DNA of 24,025 bases. Source: a virus. Shown here piece by piece: positions 7,416 to 14,616 of the stretch (positions within the stretch are counted from its first letter, which is position 1; the number at the start of each line of letters is the position of its first letter). The stretch spans positions 1 to 24,025 of IMG/VR virus record IMGVR_UViG_3300042503_001340; one strand, written 5' to 3'. Below the pieces are notes generated by a model. It did no database searches. It was not told the DNA's origin and worked only from the letters and a program-made list of their open reading frames with translations. The translations under genes were made by a program, and so were the position numbers.

Positions 7416-8202
7416 TATAACTCTCACTAATCCAACCTGCCCATTGTGAGCATGGTTTATCAAAAGGACATTTTTTACAATAAGGTATTAAGTTTCTTTT
7501 TGGAACGAAGACTTCTGTATTACCTATTTTATCAAACCAGTATTCGAATATAGTCATTTCATCTTCATCTATATTCTCTTCATTAAATTTTAAATTATTA
7601 GACATTAAATCAATATAACCAATTTTTACCTTTGGCATTTTTGATGGGTGCCTATTCTCGTAAGCCTTCTTCATAGCGCAGAAGTCGAATTGGTAGATGT
7701 GTTTATTTGATTGCTTATAGTTAAATAAAATTTTAGTTACCAGATATTTGCCATCTTCAAAAAGTATTAAGTCAAATTTATCTTCTACGTTTACTTTATT
7801 TTTTCCAGGAACAGTATACTCTTCACAAATTGCCATTGGAATTATATCTGAATCTGCGTACTGTTCGTAAAACGACAAAAGTATTCCGGCTGCTTTAGAT
7901 GTTAAGCTAGACATATTTCCGTATGCAGTTTCATGCTGCTCTGTAATGATGTCGTAAGATGTAGTATCTTTTGGAAACCACATCTTTTCCCATCTATTTA
8001 ATAATGCAGAATATGATGGTATTATTCCACCTTGTTTTTTAAAGAAGAAAAAATAAACTATATTTTTTATAGTGTTTTCAAATTTTTCTGTGTATATATC
8101 TCTTGAATATATTTTCTCTGGAAGTTTTTCTAAGTGTCTATAATCGTATAGTCTTTCACACATTTGAAAATCTTTTACTGCGTTAACGCTTATGCTCGGC
8201 AT
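7408..8202 (-). CDS. Fe-S RecB/Cas4-like protein with degenerate nuclease site
   Basis: The 264-residue protein has the frame of the RecB/AddB/Cas4 nucleases. Its N-terminal segment resembles the family's CP..Y motif (VKDFQMCERLYDYRH, with Cys15), and its C-terminus ends in CKKCPFDKPC with Cys242, Cys245 and Cys251, which is the AddB spacing C-x2-C-x5-C. The catalytic core looks damaged: after the VEDKFDLILFE region (motif II Asp), the expected DxK motif is LVTKIL, so Lys remains but the Asp is missing, and the usual GxxVH is not evident. It therefore may be a structural partner or regulator rather than an active nuclease. It has about the length of the intact (frameshift-joined) nuclease at 317-1118, so the two look like diverged paralogs. 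The start overlaps the helicase stop (TAATG). Confidence 0.65.
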   Translation of the reverse strand: MPSISVNAVKDFQMCERLYDYRHLEKLPEKIYSRDIYTEKFENTIKNIVYFFFFKKQGGIIPSYSALLNRWEKMWFPKDTTSYDIITEQHETAYGNMSSLTSKAAGILLSFYEQYADSDIIPMAICEEYTVPGKNKVNVEDKFDLILFEDGKYLVTKILFNYKQSNKHIYQFDFCAMKKAYENRHPSKMPKVKIGYIDLMSNNLKFNEENIDEDEMTIFEYWFDKIGNTEVFVPKRNLIPYCKKCPFDKPCSQWAGWISESYNG

Positions 8203-9662
8203 TAATGGAAATCCTTATCATTTAATAAATCGTCTAGAATAGAAGATGACGTATCATAGGACTCGTCAGTGATTGGATCATATTCTTCATATTTCTTTTT
8301 AAAGTCCACATATTTAACAAGTGGTGGATCATAACTAAAGGTAGATCCAGTTATTCTATTTTTAGGTATCTGCAACTGCATTATGTTTTCGTCTACTGTC
8401 TCATCATCAGTGGCTAAACGCTTTTCTGTAATAAATATTGTAACAGCGCACTTCTGCTGAATAGCTAAAGATCCACCAGTATCAGACTGCTGAACGACTT
8501 CTCTTTTTTCTTTCATTCTATTTGCATTTTCCTGCGCTGTTATAATCATAACACAGTTCATATCTCTGGCCAGCTTTTCTAACCTAACCATCATCTCTTC
8601 GAACTCACCCCATCTAGGTTTACCTTTACCTGCACCTCGAGTAAACATAGACTGTATCGTGTCGATAATAACAACATCTGGCATGTTTTCATTGTGGCCA
8701 ATAATATCTCTTAACCAAAACTCCAGGTCTTCAAAGTATGGAGTATCAGGATCATGTCTAACCATTAATCTATCACCCCATTCTAAAAGTTTTTCTTTAA
8801 ACACATTCATGTGTTCTAACTTTTGTTCTCCAGACCATTTATGCGCTTCTGAATATACATTCTGACCAATTATTTGGGTCATTAATATTCTTTCCCAGTG
8901 ACCTAAAGCTTCTTCAAAGTTAACATAAAGAACCCTATAGCCTGTATCAAGCCAATGATTAGCTAAACACTTTGCAAATGTGCTCTTACCTTTGCCTGAT
9001 GGTGCTATTACAGCATGAACTGCACCTTTAAAGAATCCACCCTCATCAGTGTAACCCATTGCTCTATTAAGAGCTTTAAATTGAGTTGGAAGAAAGTCTG
9101 GAATATCCAAAAGAGACTCTGCTCTAGAAACTATTTCATTACCTGTAGTAACTTTATCTAATGGATTATAATGAATTTGATTTTCTAGTTCGCGTATTTG
9201 AGAAGTAAGCTTTTCTATTCTTTGTACGTCTTCTTGGGTTTTTTGCCCTTTTTGATTTAGTATTATCTGCAGTTCTTGTAGATAATTTATTTGCTTTCTT
9301 TTTCTGGCTTTATGTTTAATTATTTCAGTAATTGTCTCAGCATTTGAAACTTCCATAGATAGTAAGATGTCGAGCATAACGGAAACGCCAGCGTTACCAC
9401 CTAATGCCTCATGTATATCTGTCTCAGATTGTAGCCAAGACTTAAATGCTATTGGGTCAACTATATCTAGTTGAGTTGCTGTATGAAAAGATACTAAAGC
9501 CTTATAGAATTCATTGATACCTTTATCACCATGTATAGCTCCAACTATATCTTCTGAAAGATTGTCTGAAAAGTATTTTACTGAACCCTTTTCTTTTAAG
9601 CATAGAGAAAAAATTTGATACTCAACTGGAAGCTCCGTATTATTTTCCTGTTCTTCTGTCAT
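8202..9662 (-). CDS. dnaB: DnaB-like replicative DNA helicase
   Basis: The 486-residue protein has the two-part layout of DnaB/gp41 helicases. A helical N-terminal region includes a long charged linker (about residues 115-165), and a RecA-fold motor follows with Walker A APSGKGKST (220-228), Walker B VVIIDTIQSM with Asp334, a sensor-like MIITAQENANR segment and QQSDTGGSLAIQQKC, the DnaB motif-4 type region. It should unwind DNA at the fork and recruit the primase encoded downstream. ATG at 9662 overlaps the end of the upstream Vsr-like gene by 23 bases. The N-terminal half is weakly recognisable, as is common for phage members. No helicase loader was identified nearby. Confidence 0.88.
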   Translation of the reverse strand: MTEEQENNTELPVEYQIFSLCLKEKGSVKYFSDNLSEDIVGAIHGDKGINEFYKALVSFHTATQLDIVDPIAFKSWLQSETDIHEALGGNAGVSVMLDILLSMEVSNAETITEIIKHKARKRKQINYLQELQIILNQKGQKTQEDVQRIEKLTSQIRELENQIHYNPLDKVTTGNEIVSRAESLLDIPDFLPTQFKALNRAMGYTDEGGFFKGAVHAVIAPSGKGKSTFAKCLANHWLDTGYRVLYVNFEEALGHWERILMTQIIGQNVYSEAHKWSGEQKLEHMNVFKEKLLEWGDRLMVRHDPDTPYFEDLEFWLRDIIGHNENMPDVVIIDTIQSMFTRGAGKGKPRWGEFEEMMVRLEKLARDMNCVMIITAQENANRMKEKREVVQQSDTGGSLAIQQKCAVTIFITEKRLATDDETVDENIMQLQIPKNRITGSTFSYDPPLVKYVDFKKKYEEYDPITDESYDTSSSILDDLLNDKDFH

Positions 9663-10299
9663 TCTTTATTTTTTCCTTGTATGCCCTATAAGAGTTTTTT
9701 CTTTTTTCGGATTGTATTTTTTTGCTCTGCTTATAAGCTTCGCTGTCTGTGATGCTTCTTTTTTTCTTTGGCTTTTCAATCACTGGGTTGGATCTTATTG
9801 CATCTAACATTCTATCAAAAACTGACTGTTCTGTCAGGTTATCATTATATCTAAATACAACTAAAGCAATTCCATTTTCTTTGCACCAGTCTGCTTTTTT
9901 GGAGTCTCTTATTACAGCTTGCTCAAAGTCATACTTAGAATCGTAAAATCTACTTGTGTAATAGAAATGCTGACGACCGTGATACTCAGCTGCCAAAGAA
10001 TACTTAGGGCAATAAACATCTAATTTTAGTTTATCACCAATATGAAATTCATTTATTATTTTTTCTCCAGGAAGCAGTTTTTGCATTATTGCAGTTAATG
10101 CTGTCTGTCCTCTTGACATTTTTTTTCTTTTGTCTTTTATCCAAGACAAACCTGAAGAATTAATTTTTTTATTTAATTCACCTAATGAACAACCTAGCTC
10201 GTCTGCTATTTGAGACAACGAATAATTTGTTTCAAATAGTAAATCAGACAAGAGCTCTAGGTCATCGTGTTCATCTTCTTTGCTGTTTTTATTGCGCAT
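9640..10299 (-). CDS. HTH plus Vsr-like endonuclease fold protein
   Basis: From ATG at 10299 (219 aa) the protein has an N-terminal helix-turn-helix (SLSQIADELGCSLGELNKK, about 27-45) and a Vsr/PD-(D/E)XK-like core: LKLDVYCPKYSLAAEYHG with Asp94 and Glu105, GRQHFY with Gln110 and His111, then IRDSKKADWCKENGIALVVF with Asp132 and Lys135. This order (acid, E-x-x-G-x-Q-H, rD-x-K-x-x-W/C, g-I-x-L-i) is typical of very-short-patch repair and phage homing endonucleases. The C-terminal 40 residues are highly basic. Upstream in-frame starts are non-ATG and lie inside the previous gene, so they were not used. It could be a homing endonuclease that has become an operon member, a nickase or a repair nuclease. 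No host gene or intron is interrupted here. Confidence 0.72.
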   Translation of the reverse strand: MRNKNSKEDEHDDLELLSDLLFETNYSLSQIADELGCSLGELNKKINSSGLSWIKDKRKKMSRGQTALTAIMQKLLPGEKIINEFHIGDKLKLDVYCPKYSLAAEYHGRQHFYYTSRFYDSKYDFEQAVIRDSKKADWCKENGIALVVFRYNDNLTEQSVFDRMLDAIRSNPVIEKPKKKRSITDSEAYKQSKKIQSEKRKNSYRAYKEKIKNDRRTGK

Positions 10300-10930
10300 C
10301 TTTTGTAGAAGTATTGTAATTCTTGTTAAAGTTAACAGTCTTACCAAGGTCTATAATAGACATATTTAGTTTTTCCCAAATCTTTCCACTTAATGCAAGA
10401 CCCAAAGAACTGCAGTCCATAAGACAATAATCTACGCCACCTTCAAATTCTGCCACTTGTGAGTATATATCGTCTAACTTCTCATAATGATTATTGTAAG
10501 GAACAGTAATCACATTTACTTTAGAGTTCAAGGTCTTATAAATTGTTTTTTTATCATGGAAAGAAACAACTAACGCTGGTGTATCTTTAATATAAAAGTT
10601 ACAGAATGTATCAAATACATCTTTGTTGTTTAAATAATAATGCTCAAAAAGATTTGAGCTATAATTTCTATCGCCAGACTTTAAGCCTAATCGAACATGC
10701 TTACCATTTTCTACTTCGTCTACTAGACCAGATGAAAAGTTTTTCATAACTCTTGGATGATCAATAGCTATAGAATTCATGATTGCTCTAGCAAACATAG
10801 ATGGGAATGCACCCTCGTTCTTTTTATTTAAGGCAACTATTGAGTATTTAGAAACATTCAAGAATGCAAACTTTTCTTTTGCATCCATTAATTTTGTTAA
10901 GTCTATTATTGCTTGCTTTTCGTTTTTCAT
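10289..10930 (-). CDS. Possible GT-D-type glycosyltransferase
   Basis: ATG at 10930 has AGGAG upstream, which decides this start; the product has 213 residues. Features resembling GT-D glycosyltransferases (SP_1767 type) are an N-terminal FPSMFARAIMNS segment, an RLGLKSGDRNYSSNLFEHYY region, and a C-terminal VDYCLMDCSSLGLALSGKIW followed by MSIIDLGKTVN, similar to the family's end in which a Gly-rich loop precedes an iDiGh motif. The match is by eye and not strong. It is followed upstream by a clear family-2 glycosyltransferase, which supports a sugar-transfer theme. The acceptor, virion protein, DNA or host surface, is unknown. Confidence 0.45.
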   Translation of the reverse strand: MKNEKQAIIDLTKLMDAKEKFAFLNVSKYSIVALNKKNEGAFPSMFARAIMNSIAIDHPRVMKNFSSGLVDEVENGKHVRLGLKSGDRNYSSNLFEHYYLNNKDVFDTFCNFYIKDTPALVVSFHDKKTIYKTLNSKVNVITVPYNNHYEKLDDIYSQVAEFEGGVDYCLMDCSSLGLALSGKIWEKLNMSIIDLGKTVNFNKNYNTSTKDAQ

Positions 10931-10941
10931 TTTTGCTCCTA

Positions 10942-11652
10942 TCAAATACCAAAGCTGCCCCAGTTTATAAGAACTGGGTTTTCATCTACTATTGAATTAA
11001 TATGGTTTATGTTATGGAATTTTCCACCGTCTAACTGAGAATATCTCTCATGCTTCATCACCTTGTCATCATCTTTAATGTAACCTAAGTGCTGCATAAT
11101 TAGTCCGGAGTGAATAAAATAATTTTTTTGTCTGATCCAGTCAACAACATAGGTTGGCTCAGATCCACAAGCCAAAGCTCTATCATAAAATGTTGCACCA
11201 GACATATATCTAAATATTCTTGAACTGTTATTTGGAGCCCAAGCTTTATCTACTCTATACTGAGTCTCGTTCCACATGTGATAGAAGCGAACATTTACAA
11301 CATCTTTTTCTGATGCGTTTAAGATATCTCTAACATCTGGAGTATTAATATCACTTACATTATAAAGCATTTCATCGCAGTCTATTGCAAGGATCCAATC
11401 ACCTTCGCTTGCGTGATTCTCTAAATTAAGCCACGCATATTTTCTAAGTCTACCCTCATGTTTATTAAACATCTGCATTGGCGTCTTGTACGTGTGAGCA
11501 TATTTGCTAGCTATTTCAATAGTATTGTCATCTGAACAATCATCAGTAAAAACAATTTCATCTACTTGAGTAGATAATCTTTTTAAAACATCTTCTAAAA
11601 ATCTATTTGATTCATTACGCCCAACCATTTGAGCGATTATTTTTTGAGCCAT
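10942..11652 (-). CDS. Family-2-like glycosyltransferase
   Basis: The 236-residue protein has a GT-A fold: an N-terminal KIIAQMVGRNESN nucleotide-sugar segment, EIVFTDDCSDDNT (33-44), and AIDCDEM (90-95), which is the metal-binding DxD motif followed by an acid. The rest (a long region with conserved-looking Trp and Tyr, MWNETQYRVDKAW onward) fits the acceptor part of phage and LPS-type family-2 enzymes. ATG at 11652 follows AAGGAG with good spacing. It lies directly after a hairpin at 11678-11702, so it may be transcribed partly by read-through. The donor sugar and acceptor cannot be inferred. Confidence 0.85.
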   Translation of the reverse strand: MAQKIIAQMVGRNESNRFLEDVLKRLSTQVDEIVFTDDCSDDNTIEIASKYAHTYKTPMQMFNKHEGRLRKYAWLNLENHASEGDWILAIDCDEMLYNVSDINTPDVRDILNASEKDVVNVRFYHMWNETQYRVDKAWAPNNSSRIFRYMSGATFYDRALACGSEPTYVVDWIRQKNYFIHSGLIMQHLGYIKDDDKVMKHERYSQLDGGKFHNINHINSIVDENPVLINWGSFGI

Positions 11653-11677
11653 GATTCTCCTTGGCTATATATGGAAA

Positions 11678-11702
11678 TGGCGGGGGACTAATGCCCCCGC
11701 CA
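11678..11702. terminator. GC-rich hairpin, possible terminator or processing site
   Basis: TGGCGGGGG (11678-11686) pairs perfectly with CCCCCGCCA (11694-11702) around a 7-base loop. On the minus strand it is followed by ATTTCCATAT, only a weak U tract, so termination may be partial. It lies between the C/G-codon-rich 64-aa gene and the glycosyltransferase, and may also protect the 3' end of the upstream mRNA. Confidence 0.65.
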
Positions 11703-11719
11703 AAACCAAATGAATATTA

Positions 11720-11914
11720 TCAATCAGCGATTTGCTCGCGGGCCTGAATTGCAGAGATTCGCTCTACGTCTACATCCTTGAAGAGAAGCTCTCCAGAGAC
11801 GCCATTAAGAGTGCGACGATTGCTCTTAGCAAGCTTTTCTGCCTCTGCCATGGTGTTAGCTTTTACAATTGAAGTTGTAGTAACAGTGAAGTACTTGAAC
11901 TTGTTGTCTGACAT
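11720..11914 (-). CDS. Small protein, 64 aa, likely highly expressed
   Basis: ATG at 11914 follows AAAGGA with suitable spacing. The product starts with a beta-rich, basic segment (NKFKYFTVTTTSIVKA), then a helix (MAEAEKLAKSNRR), a pattern reminiscent of small viral proteins in which the strand-helix unit modulates expression or binds nucleic acid; this is only an impression. Codon choice is richer in C and G than in the flanking genes (GCC, CTC, CGC, GAG), as in the plus-strand gene at 102-260 and the likely virion protein at 19384-19992. Together with the hairpin immediately downstream this suggests a strongly translated message. No family is recognised. Confidence 0.68.
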   Translation of the reverse strand: MSDNKFKYFTVTTTSIVKANTMAEAEKLAKSNRRTLNGVSGELLFKDVDVERISAIQAREQIAD

Positions 11915-11929
11915 TTTTATATTCCTTTT

Positions 11930-12334
11930 TTAGTTATTTGGATAATGGGTAGATATATATTCTATAGCATCTTGCAGATCTTCTGCAAGTTTTGTTGCCA
12001 TATATTTCATATATGGGCGATCTTTATTTTGATTAGAGCACATTACGATTGTGGGTTGGCCATTGAGTTTCGCCCAAGCCATTTCAAAATCAGTACCTAT
12101 ATAAGCTCTGTCTTCTAACATGTATTCTACCAGAAGAATATCTGATTTCTTCTGCATGAACATATTTTTTTCAACAATTTCATCTGGAGACATTGTGTTG
12201 TCTTCTGGTATAGAAGTTGGATCAAGAATTTTATAATCACGTTGAGATAACATGAAGGCTGCTTCTTGTCTCCACCCTCTTGCATAGTCACCAACGTAGT
12301 CCATGGCACCTGCCAAATACACTGTAATACTCAT
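11930..12334 (-). CDS. Nucleoside 2-deoxyribosyltransferase-like protein
   Basis: From ATG at 12334, which overlaps the stop of the preceding gene (ATGA), the product has 134 residues. Motifs of the nucleoside deoxyribosyltransferase superfamily are the N-terminal VYLAGAMD, GWRQEAA, KILDPTSIPE, the MQKKSDILLVEY strand, and GTDFEMAWA with the acidic residues of the active site. Such enzymes move or remove the base of deoxyribonucleosides and are used in salvage or in making modified nucleotides. It joins the deaminase, ThyX and NrdJ as part of a nucleotide-supply set. A relative acting as an effector domain rather than a transferase is possible. Confidence 0.75.
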   Translation of the reverse strand: MSITVYLAGAMDYVGDYARGWRQEAAFMLSQRDYKILDPTSIPEDNTMSPDEIVEKNMFMQKKSDILLVEYMLEDRAYIGTDFEMAWAKLNGQPTIVMCSNQNKDRPYMKYMATKLAEDLQDAIEYISTHYPNN

Positions 12335-12735
12335 ACGGGCCAATGATACTCTAAATCTGATGGCTCGTCAAAGTATTGAGAGTAATATTCGTAATCTTTT
12401 CTAAGAAGATTAGATCTATGCGATCTATGAAAAAGATCTTGTCCAAACCAAGGAGGATATATGATTGAAGAATGATCTATCTCTTCAAACTTCATTGTAT
12501 TTTTATAACCTCTATCTATCCATTCAAGAATAGTATAGTTTTGGTATAGCTTTAAGGCTTCTTCGTAACCAGTCCACATGCGTGTAACTGGATGGTTACG
12601 CCAACCCTTAGTGGGAGTTCGATCAAGCAATATGTTGAGCACTTGAAATGTCTCAACACGCTGCTTGCCTAACCGACGATAATCCAATACCTTTACTGAA
12701 TCAATAAAATTGTCATATGGAAGAAATGTTTGCAT
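12331..12735 (-). CDS. MSMEG_6728-like protein (pyrimidine-dimer glycosylase-like family)
   Basis: The 134-residue protein begins MQTFLPYDNF, followed by VKVLDYRRLGKQRVETFQ, GWRNHPVTRMWTGYEEALK and LEWIDRGYKN. These blocks match the pattern I know from MSMEG_6728-family proteins of actinobacteria and their phages (QTFLP, LD-RLGKQRVE, HPavrMW-Gy, W-RGy), which have been linked to the pyrimidine-dimer DNA glycosylase family; the activity of this branch is uncertain. It contains the only other in-frame CGG codon I found (12673-12675, second Arg of YRRLGKQ), which shows that CGG is normally read as Arg. The start overlaps the upstream nuclease stop (TAATG). Confidence 0.75.
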   Translation of the reverse strand: MQTFLPYDNFIDSVKVLDYRRLGKQRVETFQVLNILLDRTPTKGWRNHPVTRMWTGYEEALKLYQNYTILEWIDRGYKNTMKFEEIDHSSIIYPPWFGQDLFHRSHRSNLLRKDYEYYSQYFDEPSDLEYHWPV

Positions 12736-13136
12736 TATTTGTCTTTCTTGAACTCGGTGAAAGTTTTATCTCCAACACCATAATACTCTCTTGCTAGCCC
12801 AGAAGCAACTATGTCTGTATTTAAACATGCTCCTGCTTCATTCCACACTCTAGCAAGAACTCTTCCATATTTCTCATTCTTATCAATAATTGTTTCAATC
12901 TTTACTTTATGATTTGCTGCAGTTAGCCACTGATCAGTAAATTCTTTAGCTGCAAGGCCCATCTTCTTTTCCTCAAGATTAGAAGTTCTACTCTCTGGCG
13001 TATTTACTCCGTAAAGACGTACTCTGCCTTTCTTTAAGGTATCAAAACCAAGGTCAATAACAATATCAAATGTATCGCCATCAACTACTTTCTTTACTTC
13101 TGCATTATATATCCAAGGATTTAATTTGTCTGTCAT
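12735..13136 (-). CDS. Staphylococcal-nuclease-like thermonuclease
   Basis: The 133-residue protein is an SNase (OB-fold) domain: VVDGDTFDIVIDLG with Asp21, RVRLYGVNTPES with Arg40, Asn45, Thr46 and Glu48, and EKYGRVLARVW with Arg92, followed by LNTDIVASGLAREYYG. The catalytic Arg, Glu and Arg of the family are present; the residue equivalent to Asp40 of the S. aureus enzyme is Asn, which many phage and bacterial members share. There is no signal peptide, so it would act inside the cell, probably in host DNA breakdown or DNA repair. It begins two bases after the upstream glycosyltransferase stops. Confidence 0.88.
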   Translation of the reverse strand: MTDKLNPWIYNAEVKKVVDGDTFDIVIDLGFDTLKKGRVRLYGVNTPESRTSNLEEKKMGLAAKEFTDQWLTAANHKVKIETIIDKNEKYGRVLARVWNEAGACLNTDIVASGLAREYYGVGDKTFTEFKKDK

Positions 13137-13137
13137 A

Positions 13138-13953
13138 TTAATCTCTTTCTATTCCCATGTGATCACATGCTTTTCTGAAAATTTCCCTACTAATGGGAAA
13201 GTATTTATCTGCCCTACTTACTCCCTCGCCAGGTCTAGGAGTTGAAGCGTGCCAGCTATGCCCAATTGAAACTGAACCATCATACACTACATTGTAACCT
13301 AAATGTCTTGCAAAGTAAGAGCACCAAGTCTCTTCATAATAATGAGGGGTAGGGAGAAATGCTCCAATGGCGTTTGGATAAATTTCTCTGTACTTAGGAT
13401 GGTTAGTCATATCGTCCCAAACATCTCTTCTAACAAAATATGCAGATCCGGATACTGTAACGCAATCTATTTGATCTCTATACAGTAGATCGTCAGGATC
13501 ATGTTGTCTCCACCCTCTGTGCTTTGGTTGAATGTTAGTTCCTACTATTCCGGCGTGTGTTATGTAGCCATTTTCATCTCTTTGTTTTGGTCCCAATATA
13601 TGTATATCTGGATTATTGGCAAATATTTTTTCTATATTTAAGCAGTCATTACTCGTCATCCAAACATCACCGTTTAAGACACCTACTATTTCAGCGCTGC
13701 TCTTATTCGCCATATCATTTATTGCTGCAGAATATCCAATATTGTTTCTTAAATATGTTCTATTTATCCAATATTTATCTTCATTTTCTCTAAGCCATGG
13801 AATAAAATCATCTGTTGATTCATTATCTGTAATATATAGATTCCAATTTTTTACGAGCGCGCCATTTGGACTGTGCATATCTGAATGCAGAGTGTCCAAA
13901 AATCTCTGCAAAAGCTTTCTAGTATTATGGTTTACCACACAAAGATCTATCAT
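13138..13953 (-). CDS. Family-2 glycosyltransferase, rhamnosyltransferase-like
   Basis: The 271-residue protein starts MIDLCVVNHNT, followed by LYITDNESTDD (39-49), RNNIGYSAAIN (69-79) and GVLNGDVWM (91-99), the usual order of family-2 transferases similar to WbbL rhamnosyltransferases, with NGD in the place of DxD. A C-terminal HYYEETWCSYFARHLGYNV stretch matches the E-D/E-W acceptor motif of that group. GGAGA stands three bases before ATG 13953, which overlaps the upstream stop (ATGA). Together with the family-2 enzyme at 10942 and the possible GT-D protein it makes a third sugar-transfer gene in about 3.7 kb. Confidence 0.87.
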   Translation of the reverse strand: MIDLCVVNHNTRKLLQRFLDTLHSDMHSPNGALVKNWNLYITDNESTDDFIPWLRENEDKYWINRTYLRNNIGYSAAINDMANKSSAEIVGVLNGDVWMTSNDCLNIEKIFANNPDIHILGPKQRDENGYITHAGIVGTNIQPKHRGWRQHDPDDLLYRDQIDCVTVSGSAYFVRRDVWDDMTNHPKYREIYPNAIGAFLPTPHYYEETWCSYFARHLGYNVVYDGSVSIGHSWHASTPRPGEGVSRADKYFPISREIFRKACDHMGIERD

Positions 13954-14195
13954 AAGTCTCCTGCTATCATTATATCAAAAGCTGCTTTTGGAGACAGGCC
14001 ATAACCGATGTATTCACTCATGTCATCAATAGCTTTATTCATTTCTTCACCATCAAAAAATTCTGATAATCTATTTCTATACTGAGTCATAGTTACATTG
14101 TCTTTTATTTGCTTTTCAAATTTTTTCTTATTAACTACTTCATATAAAACTACTCCCAGTAGAAGTCCTATAAATATTGGCTTACCATTCTTCAT
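13950..14195 (-). CDS. Small membrane-anchored protein, 81 aa
   Basis: ATG at 14195 has AGAGGA upstream. The N-terminus is short and basic (MKNGK), followed by a hydrophobic segment PIFIGLLLGVVLYEVV (about 6-21) and then a soluble charged domain (KKKFEKQIKDN onward), giving a single-pass protein with the main part probably on one side of the membrane. The C-terminal 50 residues look helical and acidic. No family is recognised. The overlap with the neighbours on both sides supports it as a real gene. Confidence 0.65.
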   Translation of the reverse strand: MKNGKPIFIGLLLGVVLYEVVNKKKFEKQIKDNVTMTQYRNRLSEFFDGEEMNKAIDDMSEYIGYGLSPKAAFDIMIAGDL

Positions 14196-14403
14196 CGTAG
14201 ATGTCCTCTTGTGGAATATAAGTTTTTTCAATCCAGTCTTTTATAGATAAAGACACATTGATCCAAGCATCTTTTGATGTTTTGTCCTGCTCATTAAAAG
14301 CCATTGTTTCATAGACTTCAGCTATGTGCTGAAGTATTTCTATGTCTGCCACAAAGGCTGCTTGACCAGGAGATAACTTTATGTTAATTTTTTTCTTTGA
14401 CAT
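14182..14403 (-). CDS. Hypothetical protein, 73 aa
   Basis: ATG at 14403 lies three bases after the stop of the gene before it. The product starts with a basic stretch (MSKKKINIKLSPGQ) and continues as amphipathic helices (FVADIEILQHIAEVYETMAF, then SKDAWINVSLSIKDWIEK). It has no Cys and no membrane segment. The helical, Trp-containing second half would suit a small binding protein. No family is recognised. Confidence 0.6.
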   Translation of the reverse strand: MSKKKINIKLSPGQAAFVADIEILQHIAEVYETMAFNEQDKTSKDAWINVSLSIKDWIEKTYIPQEDIYDEEW

Positions 14404-14406
14404 AAT

Positions 14407-14616
14407 TTATTCTTTGTTTTGTATTTCTTCTTCTGTTAATTTATATAAACAAATATTATTTGAGTCTGGCTCAAAGGTAATAAAAAATATATTTTTATCA
14501 TCTTTTGATAAGCCTTCTGGTGGTGGAGATTCTAGCGCAATCTTTTGCGAAGAACAACCATAAACTTGACTATGGTTATCGTATACTACTAAATAATTTA
14601 ACTTAGATGCTGGCAT
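14407..14616 (-). CDS. Hypothetical protein, 69 aa
   Basis: ATG at 14616 has AAAGG upstream and overlaps the end of the dCMP deaminase gene by 14 bases. The product has alternating hydrophobic strands (NYLVVYDNHSQVYG, NIFFITFEPDSNNICLYKL) separated by a Pro-rich turn (ALESPPPEGLSKDD), suggesting a small beta domain. There is no signal peptide or metal motif. No family is recognised. Confidence 0.6.
   Translation of the reverse strand: MPASKLNYLVVYDNHSQVYGCSSQKIALESPPPEGLSKDDKNIFFITFEPDSNNICLYKLTEEEIQNKE

Noticed and set aside
9640-10347. Longer starts for several genes (for example TTG at 10347, 10945 and 14231)
   Set aside because: They run into the upstream gene, use poor initiation codons and lack ribosome binding sites, while ATG codons with better context lie downstream.
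12673-12675. CGG as an unassigned or reassigned codon in this genome
   Set aside because: One CGG is in frame in the conserved YRRLGKQR stretch of the MSMEG_6728-like protein, where Arg is expected.
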